A stretch of DNA of 5,147 nucleotides, from assembly GCA_002336465.1 (NCBI GenBank), contig DDEP01000017.1, positions 1 to 5,147 of the forward strand, in the 5' to 3' direction. A program made the position numbers and the translations under genes. Within the stretch, counting starts at the first letter, position 1. The number at the start of each line of letters is the position of its first letter. The notes under the pieces were generated by a model. That model was not told the origin of the DNA. It saw only the letters and a list, made by a program, of their open reading frames with translations, and made no database searches. The stretch is from Pedobacter sp. UBA1951 (GTDB lineage Bacteria > Bacteroidota > Bacteroidia > Sphingobacteriales > Sphingobacteriaceae). This document shows positions 1 through 5,147 of this stretch, in pieces.

Positions 1-48
1 AACACATACCCCGATTTATTTTAATTCTGTCCTATTTAAGTTTAATTT

Positions 49-474
49 TTAAAACGGTAAGTCTCCGTCATCTCCTCCCATCGTATCGCTGTAAACCTCA
101 TCCTGTTTGGTTTGTACCCCATTACCGCCCGTAGGTTCAAAATCGCTTTTCCGGCCTAGCATGGTAAAATTCTCTGCGACAACCTCTGTAACATATCTTT
201 TTACTTTTTCTTTGTCTTCAAAAGAACGTGTCCTTAATTTTCCTTCGATATAAACCAGTTTACCTTTTTGAAGATATTTAGCCGCAACTTCTGCTAGCCC
301 TCTCCACAAAACAATATTGTGCCATTCTGTTTGTTCAACTCTCTTACCTTCTTTATTGAATGTTTCTGAGGTAGCTAACGGGAAACTGGCTACTGTTACC
401 CCGCCTTCCAAGTGCCTAACTTCGGGATCTTTACCCAAATGGCCTACTAAAATAACTTTGTTGATACCTGACAT
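49..474 (-). CDS. ssb: Single-stranded DNA-binding protein SSB
   Basis: Binds and protects single-stranded DNA during replication, recombination and repair and recruits partner enzymes through its C-terminal tip. The 141-residue product opens with the typical SSB start (MSGINKVILVGHLGKDPEVR), followed by one OB-fold over about residues 4-107. Aromatic residues W51 and W57 lie in the usual WHNIVLW strand, and the KGKLVYIEGKLRTRSF segment is the classic core motif. A short low-complexity linker follows, ending in the acidic tip DDGDLPF, close to the canonical DDDIPF. Length is normal for a Bacteroidota SSB. The ATG at 474 is the family start. It lies 13 nt after the mutY stop with no terminator between, so the two are probably co-transcribed. 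The gene looks intact. Confidence 0.97.
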   Translation of the reverse strand: MSGINKVILVGHLGKDPEVRHLEGGVTVASFPLATSETFNKEGKRVEQTEWHNIVLWRGLAEVAAKYLQKGKLVYIEGKLRTRSFEDKEKVKRYVTEVVAENFTMLGRKSDFEPTGGNGVQTKQDEVYSDTMGGDDGDLPF

Positions 475-487
475 AAATTATATTTGA

Positions 488-1534
488 TTATTCTACATAC
501 TTCTTTAAAAAGACACTTATCGGCTTAGGCATCGGAAGCGTTTTTAATTCCTCTACACTAACCCATTTTATTTCTGCCTGTTTATTAAAGTTAACAATAT
601 AATTGTCTAATGCAAAAAATTGAACATATATAATTTGGTGCGTAAGTTGGTGTTTAACATGGTTTAACAACCTGTAAGAGGCATCTTTTCCAAAAAAATC
701 ATTTACTTGTAACAGCAAAGCTTCTTCTCTGTTATTTTCTGTGCCAGTTGTTTCGATAAGCGGCAGGTCATATAAATGCTGCCATACATCTCCTGGATTA
801 CGATGCCGCATTAAGATTTTATCCCCATCTAAACACAAGAAATAATTAAACCTACGTTCTTTAACTTTTATTTTCTTCTCTTTGAGTGGTAAAAGGGCTA
901 CCTTTTTATGAGCAAAAGCATAACAGCTTTGCTGTAATGGGCATACATTACATAAAGGTTGCTTGGGCTTACAATGCAAGGCACCAAATTCCATTATGGC
1001 TTGATTGTACACAGATGCAGGCTGATCTTCTATTAGGGTCTGTGCTAAAGAACTGATCTCTTTCTTACCTTCAGAAGAATTAATGGCTTTTTCAATCCCG
1101 AAATAACGAGCCAAAACCCTTGATACATTGCCGTCAACCACAGCTTTTGCTTCGTTACTTGAAAAAGAAGCAATGGCAGCGGCCGTATAATCTCCAACGC
1201 CTTTTAGTTTAATCAGTTCATCATAGCTCTCTGGAAAAATGCCATTATGTAATTCCATTATAGTTTTGGCAGTAAACAGCATATTCCGTCCACGCGAATA
1301 ATAGCCAAGTCCTTGCCACAGCTTAAGTATTTGTTGTTCTGTAGCTGCTGCAAAATCGCCAACCGTTGGGTAATGCGCCAAAAACCTATTAAAATAGGGC
1401 AATCCTTGATCTACACGAGTTTGTTGTAATATAATTTCTGAAAGCCAAATTGTATATGCATCATCGGTATGCCGCCAAGGCAAATCACGTTTATTCTCTT
1501 TATACCACCTAATAATTTCGTCCTGAAAAACCAT
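488..1534 (-). CDS. mutY: A/G-specific adenine glycosylase MutY
   Basis: Base-excision repair enzyme that removes adenine mispaired with 8-oxoguanine. Numbering is from the ATG at 1534 (348 aa). The catalytic Glu is E33 in SEIILQQTRV. The helix-hairpin-helix is LKGVGDYTAAAIASF (about 110-124) and the catalytic Asp is D134 in VVDGNVSRVLAR. The [4Fe-4S] cluster ligands are C188, C195, C198 and C204, with the exact C-x6-C-x2-C-x5-C spacing. A NUDIX-like 8-oxoG recognition domain covers about 228-345. The open frame extends to a TTG at 1549, adding MYFYQ. I prefer ATG 1534 because MVFQDEIIRWYKENKRDLPW matches where MutY proteins normally begin. It is first gene of a mutY-ssb unit, divergent from the HU gene. 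No convincing promoter was found: the best -7 candidate (AAGTTTTG, 1576-1569) lacks a -33 partner. Confidence 0.96.
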   Translation of the reverse strand: MVFQDEIIRWYKENKRDLPWRHTDDAYTIWLSEIILQQTRVDQGLPYFNRFLAHYPTVGDFAAATEQQILKLWQGLGYYSRGRNMLFTAKTIMELHNGIFPESYDELIKLKGVGDYTAAAIASFSSNEAKAVVDGNVSRVLARYFGIEKAINSSEGKKEISSLAQTLIEDQPASVYNQAIMEFGALHCKPKQPLCNVCPLQQSCYAFAHKKVALLPLKEKKIKVKERRFNYFLCLDGDKILMRHRNPGDVWQHLYDLPLIETTGTENNREEALLLQVNDFFGKDASYRLLNHVKHQLTHQIIYVQFFALDNYIVNFNKQAEIKWVSVEELKTLPMPKPISVFLKKYVE

Positions 1535-1641
1535 TTGATAAAAATACAACCATTTACACGCTTTTCGCCAAAACTTGCAATAATATGAGATATCCCTTGT
1601 AAATAAATTATCTTTTATTTTCCTATCTCGCTAAAAAGCAA

Positions 1642-1649
1642 TACTTTTG
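1642..1649 (+). promoter_or_regulatory. Bacteroidota -7 promoter element for the HU gene
   Basis: TACTTTTG is an exact match to the Bacteroidota primary sigma-factor -7 consensus TAnnTTTG. It sits 60 nt before the HU start codon, which would give a leader of roughly 50-55 nt. The -33 partner is weak: TTTT at 1618-1621, about 20 nt upstream, replaces the usual TTTG. The A-rich stretch just before the ATG (1704-1709) fits translation initiation without Shine-Dalgarno pairing. The transcript would cover HU and probably the TPR and small ribosomal protein genes. Confidence 0.6.
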
Positions 1650-1709
1650 CATCCCCAAAACACATATAAATAAGAAAAACACACAATAATTTTTTAATAT
1701 TTAGAAAAG

Positions 1710-2012
1710 ATGACTAAAGCGGATATTATTGCAGAGATTTCAGCAAAAACAGGAATTGAAAAAGTTGACGTACAGGAAACTGTTGAAGCGTTCTTTAAAG
1801 TAATTAAAAACAGCATGATTGGTGGCGAGAACGTATACGTAAGAGGATTTGGAAGCTTTGTGGTTAAAAAGAGAGCGCAAAAAACAGCAAGAAACATTTC
1901 TAAAAACACTGCAATCATTATTCCAGAGCACTTTGTACCAAGCTTTAAACCTGCAAAAGTTTTTGTTGACAAAGTAAAAAACAACACTAAAAAAGTTAAA
2001 GCTGAAGCTTAA
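1710..2012 (+). CDS. HU/IHF-family nucleoid DNA-binding protein
   Basis: Small dimeric DNA-bending protein that shapes the nucleoid. The 100-residue product starts with MTKADIIAEISAKTGIEKVD, the normal HU N-terminal helices. It has the family signature around GFGSF (46-50), then the DNA-binding beta-arm with R55, R61 and N62, and closes with IPEHFVPSFKPAK (71-83). The last ~12 residues form a Lys-rich tail (NNTKKVKAEA) beyond the usual ~90-residue length. Residue 63, where classical HU has the DNA-intercalating proline (RNP), is isoleucine here (RNIS). HU versus IHF-beta cannot be decided from sequence alone, and Bacteroidota copies are labelled both ways, so no symbol is given. It is first gene of the rightward cluster, 18 nt before the TPR gene. 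Confidence 0.94.
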   Translation: MTKADIIAEISAKTGIEKVDVQETVEAFFKVIKNSMIGGENVYVRGFGSFVVKKRAQKTARNISKNTAIIIPEHFVPSFKPAKVFVDKVKNNTKKVKAEA

Positions 2013-2030
2013 TTAAAACCGTTATTTATC

Positions 2031-2888
2031 ATGAGCAAAATCCGTAAACAACAAATAATTATTATTGGGGCAGTTATATTGCTTATAGGATTTTTGTTTA
2101 CCCGTGATATTAAAGGATTGGTTAAAGAAAAGGAGCAAACTCCTACTACAGCAACAGCTCCGCAACCCGTAGCTGCACAAATAGATTTACAATCTGTTTC
2201 TGCAACAGCCAAAAACCTAATCAGTAATGCTACCGTTAAGGAAATTACTTCTTTAGAGGATGCTTACAAGTCTGCCTCGGGAGCAGAAAAATTAAAATTA
2301 GGTAAGCAATTAGCTCAAAAATGGGACGATTTAGAGCAATCTGCTCCAAGCGCTCTTTACTTAGAGCAAATTGCACAGAATGAAAGTTCTTTAAACAACT
2401 GGGTTTTAGCTGGAGAGCGTCTCTTAAAGGCTTTTGACAATACACAGGATAGCATTATAAAACCTGCTATGCTGCAAAAAGCAAATTTAGCTTTTGAAAA
2501 AGCGATCAGCATAGACTCGGCCAGCGCAGATGCAAAAACAGGGCTAGGAATTACCATCGTAAATGGTATGGGAGCGCCTATGCAAGGTATTGCAATGTTA
2601 ATGGATGTAGTTAAAAAAGACCCTAAGAACTTTAAAGCAAACATGAATTTAGGTACTTTCGCCCTAAAATCAGGTCAGTTTGACAAGGCAGCAACAAGGT
2701 TTGAGAGTATCATAAAAGATATTAAAGCAACCCCTGATGCCTATTTTTACTTGGGAACAGCCTATGAAAATCTAGGAAAGAACCAAGCAGCGATTGACGC
2801 TTATCAACACAGTAAAAAATTAGCGGCAAACCCTACCTTATCTAGTTTTATAGACAAGAAGATTGCTGAACTAAAAAATAAAATTTAA
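2031..2888 (+). CDS. Membrane-anchored TPR-repeat protein, function unknown
   Basis: The 285-residue product begins with a short basic N-terminus (MSKIRKQQ), then one hydrophobic segment at about 8-23. This looks like an uncleaved signal anchor, since there is no clear signal-peptidase or lipobox site. A linker rich in Thr, Ala, Pro and Gln (36-50) follows, then a helical region. TPR-like repeats occupy about 145-270. The clearest are KNFKANMNLGTFALKSGQFD (199-218) and PDAYFYLGTAYENLGKNQAA (235-254). By topology the repeats would face the periplasm and act as a protein-interaction scaffold. The gene lies between HU (18 nt) and the small ribosomal protein gene (36 nt), and all three are probably co-transcribed. 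I do not recognise a specific function. Assignment as a TPR protein is secure; role and partners are unknown. Confidence 0.9.
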   Translation: MSKIRKQQIIIIGAVILLIGFLFTRDIKGLVKEKEQTPTTATAPQPVAAQIDLQSVSATAKNLISNATVKEITSLEDAYKSASGAEKLKLGKQLAQKWDDLEQSAPSALYLEQIAQNESSLNNWVLAGERLLKAFDNTQDSIIKPAMLQKANLAFEKAISIDSASADAKTGLGITIVNGMGAPMQGIAMLMDVVKKDPKNFKANMNLGTFALKSGQFDKAATRFESIIKDIKATPDAYFYLGTAYENLGKNQAAIDAYQHSKKLAANPTLSSFIDKKIAELKNKI

Positions 2889-2924
2889 TTAACAGATTAA
2901 TAAAAAAATTAAACCCTTAAAATT

Positions 2925-3014
2925 ATGCCAAGCGGTAAAAAAAGAAAAAGACATAAAATGGCTACGCACAAGCGTAAAAAACGTTTAAGAAAAAACAGAC
3001 ATAAGAAAAAATAG
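2925..3014 (+). CDS. Small basic AURKAIP1/COX24-domain (bS22/mS38-like) ribosomal protein
   Basis: A 29-codon gene: ATG at 2925, TAG at 3012-3014. Of 29 residues, 11 are Lys, 6 Arg and 3 His, with none acidic. The core KKRKRHKMATHKRKKRLRK (5-23) matches the pattern K-x-R-R-x-K-M-x-K-H-K-x-x-K-R-x-x-R of the AURKAIP1/COX24 C-terminal domain. That domain occurs in mitochondrial ribosomal protein mS38 and in the tiny actinobacterial 30S protein bS22. By homology it should lie buried in small-subunit rRNA near the decoding region. The A/T-rich leader with A at -3 suits Bacteroidota initiation. An internal ATG (Met12) would cut into the motif, so the first ATG is preferred. It lies 36 nt after the TPR gene and just before a hairpin. 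Family assignment comes from recalled motifs and has not been searched. Confidence 0.82.
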   Translation: MPSGKKRKRHKMATHKRKKRLRKNRHKKK

Positions 3015-3035
3015 TTTAACTATTTTATGTATTAG

Positions 3036-3090
3036 CCACAAATGAATGCTTATCAACACACAGCATTCATTTGTGGATTCTGTGTTTTTT
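3036..3090 (+). terminator. Strong hairpin with T-tract after the small ribosomal protein gene
   Basis: Arms at 3036-3050 (CCACAAATGAATGCT) and 3062-3076 (AGCATTCATTTGTGG) are perfect 15-bp complements with an 11-nt loop. Six Ts follow at 3085-3090, but only after an 8-nt spacer (ATTCTGTG), longer than in a canonical intrinsic terminator. It starts 22 nt after the stop of the small ribosomal protein gene and lies upstream of RNase G. It likely ends or attenuates the HU-TPR-bS22 transcript, or protects its 3' end. Partial read-through into RNase G is possible. Confidence 0.75.
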
Positions 3091-3097
3091 AGTCCAT

Positions 3098-3118
3098 ACG
3101 TTAATACGTGCTTAGCAC
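3098..3118. repeat. Two overlapping short inverted repeats before RNase G
   Basis: ACGT-TAAT-ACGT (3098-3109) and GTGCT-T-AGCAC (3108-3118) are both perfect inverted repeats and overlap by two bases. They lie between the upstream hairpin and the RNase G start codon, 18 nt before it. They could be operator half-sites or a small hairpin in the RNase G leader. Short palindromes also occur by chance, so function is not established. No good -7 element was found for an RNase G promoter here: the nearest match, TAGCTTTT (3130-3137), overlaps the start codon. Confidence 0.35.
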
Positions 3119-3135
3119 CTTAAAATCTATAGCTT

Positions 3136-4686
3136 TTGGTAAAAGAATTAATTATCGATTCAACTCCTTCTGGAGTAACCATAGCTTTAATTGAGGATAA
3201 GCAACTTGTAGAACTCCACAAGGAACACGTTAATAATAATTACGCCGTTGGCGATATTTATTTGGGTCGCATTAAAAAGATTATGCCCGGCCTTAACGCT
3301 GCGTTTGTGGATGTTGGTTATGACAAGGATGCATTTTTGCATTACTTTGATTTAGGCCCTCAGGTTCAATCTTTGATAAAGCTAACTAAGATTAAGCGTA
3401 ATGGCACCGTAAATGGCTCTTTACTAGATAACTTTAAATTAGAAAACGACATTGATAAAGCAGGTAAAATATCGGATGTTGTCAGCAAAAATTTAATTAT
3501 TCCAGTACAAATTGCTAAAGAACCTATTTCTACAAAGGGACCCAGACTAAGCTCTGATCTTTCTATTGCAGGAAGACACATCGTTTTAGTTCCTTTTTCT
3601 AATACAATCTCTATTTCAAAAAAAATAAAGAGCAATACCGAACGTAATCGTTTAAAAAAGATTATTGAAAGTATTAAGCCTAAAAATTTTGGAGTAATTA
3701 TTAGAACGGTTTCTGAGGGAAAAGGCGTTGCCGAGCTTCAAAAAGACTTGAAGGACTGCGTTTCTAAATGGGAGAGCTTTATGAAAAAGCTACCTGATGC
3801 AGAACCTTCCAAAAGAGTTTGGGGCGAGATGGATAGAACATCTACCTTAATCAGGGATATCTTAAATACTGATTTTGCTAACGTTTATGTAAACGATGCA
3901 TTATTGTTTGAAGATATAAAATCTTATGTACATGAAATTTCTCCGGAAATGGAGAAAATTGTTAAGCTGTACAAACATAAAGAGCCAATTTTTGATCATT
4001 TTGGCATAGAAAAACAAATAAAAAACGGTTTTGGAAAAACCGTGAATTTAGCCGGAGGTGCTTACTTGGTTGTTGAACATACTGAAGCATTACATGTAAT
4101 AGATGTAAACAGCGGAAACAGAACGGCCAGTAAAGAAAATCAGGAAGAAAATGCGCTTCAGGTAAATAAAGAAGCTGCTAAAGAAATTGCTAGACAGTTA
4201 CGCTTACGCGATATGGGGGGCATTGTTGTGATAGATTTCATAGACATGCATAAACCCACTAACAGAAAGCTGCTGTTTGACCACCTAAAAGAGCTGATGT
4301 TATTAGATCGGGCAAAACACACCATTTTGCCACCAAGTAAATTTGGCTTGGTTCAGATAACAAGGCAAAGAGTTAGGCCAGAAATGAACATCGTTACGGT
4401 TGAGAAATGTCCAACCTGCGATGGAACGGGAGAAATTAAAGCAAGTATTGTTTTAATGGACGATATTGAGAGCAACTTAAGCTACATTTTGCGTGAGCAG
4501 AATGAGAAAAAAGTAACGCTTTGCGTGCACCCTTATATCGAGGCCTATATCAAAAAAGGATTATTTTCATTACAATGGAAATGGTTCGCCAAATTTGGAA
4601 AATGGATAAAAGTTAAACCTGTAAGCTCGTACCATTTAACAGAATTTCATTTTATATCGTCTAAAGACGAAGAAATAAAATTGTAA
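3136..4686 (+). CDS. rng: Ribonuclease G/E family endoribonuclease
   Basis: Single-strand-specific endoribonuclease. In E. coli, RNase G matures the 16S rRNA 5' end and RNase E drives mRNA decay. The 516-residue product starts MVKELIIDSTPSGVTIAL. It has an S1 RNA-binding domain (about 36-130) with the hallmark GDIYLGRIKKIMPGLNAAFVD, including an inserted loop around 76-115. A 5'-sensor/RNase H-like region follows, with TKGPRLSS and SIAGRHIVLVPF. Catalytic metal-binding Asps are D323 in HVIDVNSG and D367 in VVIDFID. The zinc-link is CPTCDGTG (C425, C428). Length fits RNase G rather than RNase E: there is no long disordered degradosome scaffold after the core. The start is TTG: an in-frame TAG at 3130-3132 excludes longer forms, and the next in-frame ATG lies inside the S1 domain. 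It ends just before a strong terminator. Confidence 0.96.
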   Translation: MVKELIIDSTPSGVTIALIEDKQLVELHKEHVNNNYAVGDIYLGRIKKIMPGLNAAFVDVGYDKDAFLHYFDLGPQVQSLIKLTKIKRNGTVNGSLLDNFKLENDIDKAGKISDVVSKNLIIPVQIAKEPISTKGPRLSSDLSIAGRHIVLVPFSNTISISKKIKSNTERNRLKKIIESIKPKNFGVIIRTVSEGKGVAELQKDLKDCVSKWESFMKKLPDAEPSKRVWGEMDRTSTLIRDILNTDFANVYVNDALLFEDIKSYVHEISPEMEKIVKLYKHKEPIFDHFGIEKQIKNGFGKTVNLAGGAYLVVEHTEALHVIDVNSGNRTASKENQEENALQVNKEAAKEIARQLRLRDMGGIVVIDFIDMHKPTNRKLLFDHLKELMLLDRAKHTILPPSKFGLVQITRQRVRPEMNIVTVEKCPTCDGTGEIKASIVLMDDIESNLSYILREQNEKKVTLCVHPYIEAYIKKGLFSLQWKWFAKFGKWIKVKPVSSYHLTEFHFISSKDEEIKL

Positions 4687-4687
4687 T

Positions 4688-4733
4688 AAACAAAAAAGTC
4701 TGGTGTCTATTATAGAACCAGACTTTTTTGTTT
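4688..4733. terminator. Bidirectional intrinsic terminator after RNase G
   Basis: Arms 4688-4704 and 4717-4733 form a perfect 17-bp stem (core GTCTGGT/ACCAGAC) around a 12-nt loop. Because the outer arms are A-tracts on the left and T-tracts on the right, transcripts in both directions end in a GC-containing stem followed by Us. It starts 1 nt after the RNase G stop. On the minus strand it lies 62 nt past the peptide-precursor stop, so it can serve both convergent genes. Confidence 0.92.
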
Positions 4734-4795
4734 TTAAACGATTTAAAATAGAATCACAAGATATTCAAAGCGTTCTTTAAATCTTAACATTAATT

Positions 4796-4963
4796 CTAGG
4801 TAGTTTGATGTGCATCACACAAAGTCTCGCAGATAAACACATTAGATGTAAGTGGACAACATTCTTTACATTCAGGTTTACCAACGCAGTATGATGGCGG
4901 ATAACCGTTTCCTCCCTTTACTTTTTTCATTTCAGCTTTACTGAGCAGATTTGCTTTGTTCAT
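4796..4963 (-). CDS. Double-glycine leader, Cys-rich bacteriocin-like peptide precursor
   Basis: A 55-codon gene: ATG at 4963, TAG at 4796-4798. The N-terminus MNKANLLSKAEMKKVKGG is a typical double-glycine leader. The L-S-K-x-E-M-K-x-(V/I)-K-G-G form is widespread in Bacteroidota natural-product precursors and is usually cut after GG by a C39-peptidase ABC transporter during export. The predicted 37-residue core starts NGYPPSYCVGKPECKECC and has six cysteines at 26, 32, 35, 36, 45 and 49. They could form three disulfides or be substrates for thioether or other modification. Five Ser/Thr and three Pro lie in or near the core centre and tail. No exporter or modification enzyme is in the window; partners, if adjacent, lie to the right. 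It is convergent with RNase G. A weak -7-like TATGTTTT (5014-5007) is upstream. Antimicrobial versus signalling role cannot be told. Confidence 0.8.
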   Translation of the reverse strand: MNKANLLSKAEMKKVKGGNGYPPSYCVGKPECKECCPLTSNVFICETLCDAHQTT

Positions 4964-5039
4964 TGTTCGAGTTCTAATTTAGGTTAGGTTGTTTTTTTAC
5001 CACGTAAAAACATAAAACGATATGATTTAACAACATCAT

Positions 5040-5096
5040 ACTTGTTGGCACAAGTGCACTTATTCAAGCTCTTAAGTCAAGTGGTTTTGACCTTAA
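5040..5096. repeat. Cluster of short palindromes upstream of the peptide gene
   Basis: Three dyads lie close together: ACTTGT-tggc-ACAAGT (5040-5055), the perfect palindrome AAGTGCACTT (5052-5061), and TTAAGTCAA (5072-5080) pairing with TTGACcTTAA (5087-5096) with one bulged C and a 6-nt loop. No T-tract follows in either direction, so this is not an intrinsic terminator. The position, about 80-130 bp before the peptide start, would suit operator sites. This is inference, and the rest of 4964-5147 shows no supportable gene. Confidence 0.3.
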
Positions 5097-5147
5097 AAAG
5101 ATTGATATCCTTTAAGTTAATAAAAATATTTGGTAAAAAGATGAATG

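Noticed and set aside
1..7. ATG TGT on the minus strand at the left edge, in the position of a third gene after ssb (a GldE-like gene often follows ssb in Bacteroidota).
   Set aside because: Only seven bases are visible, so neither a coding frame nor an identity can be supported.
1694..1987. Long minus-strand frames opposite the HU gene, including a hydrophobic-looking one.
   Set aside because: They are antisense shadows of a well-supported HU gene and lack any family resemblance.
3366..3635. Minus-strand 89-codon frame inside RNase G.
   Set aside because: It lies wholly opposite a conserved region of rng and shows no motif of its own.
4758..4785. Bulged hairpin AAGAT...AAAG-cgtt-CTTT...ATCTT just past the stop of the peptide gene.
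   Set aside because: It is AT-rich, contains bulges and has no T-tract next to it. The perfect stem at 4688-4733 is a far better terminator.
5079..5145. Minus-strand open frame from the right edge ending in a TGA near 5079 (reads FIFLPNIFINLKDINLFK).
   Set aside because: About 22 codons, composition typical of AT-rich chance frames, and no recognisable motif. It could be the tail of an off-window gene but nothing supports this.
5125..5147. AATATTTG (5125-5132) with TTG 20 nt upstream resembles a promoter, followed by ATG at 5141 on the plus strand.
   Set aside because: The ATG would fall almost at the predicted transcription start and just seven bases of it are visible. The -7 match is imperfect in an AT-rich stretch.

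Overview
The window reads as core chromosome of a Bacteroidota bacterium, most likely a Sphingobacteriaceae/Pedobacter-like member. Support comes from the AT-rich composition, absence of clear Shine-Dalgarno sequences, a TAnnTTTG-type -7 promoter element, the protein sequences themselves, and a GG-leader peptide of the kind common in this phylum. The genus is inference from these traits.

Left part (minus strand): a mutY-ssb pair, 13 nt apart, encoding the adenine glycosylase MutY and single-stranded DNA-binding protein SSB. Both serve DNA repair and replication. The best MutY start is the ATG at 1534, not the TTG further upstream. A gap of about 175 bp separates this unit from a divergent one and holds a good promoter for the rightward genes.

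Middle part (plus strand): an HU/IHF-family DNA-binding protein; a membrane-anchored TPR protein of unknown function; a very small basic gene (29 aa) that matches the AURKAIP1/COX24 (mS38/bS22) small-subunit ribosomal protein family; then RNase G/E. RNase G has all its catalytic and zinc-link motifs and a forced TTG start. A strong hairpin with a T-tract lies between the small ribosomal protein gene and RNase G, followed by two short overlapping inverted repeats. Expression of RNase G may therefore be attenuated or separately controlled. A small-subunit protein next to a putative rRNA-maturing RNase, with HU upstream, suggests a nucleoid/ribosome/RNA-processing housekeeping cluster.

Right part: a perfect 17-bp-arm terminator works in either direction. 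It separates RNase G from a 55-codon minus-strand gene whose product has a textbook double-glycine leader (LSKAEMKKVKGG) and a 37-residue core with six cysteines. This looks like a secreted, possibly modified, bacteriocin-like or signalling peptide precursor. It is the least expected element in the window and short enough to be missed by routine annotation. The last ~180 bp holds palindromes but no supportable gene.
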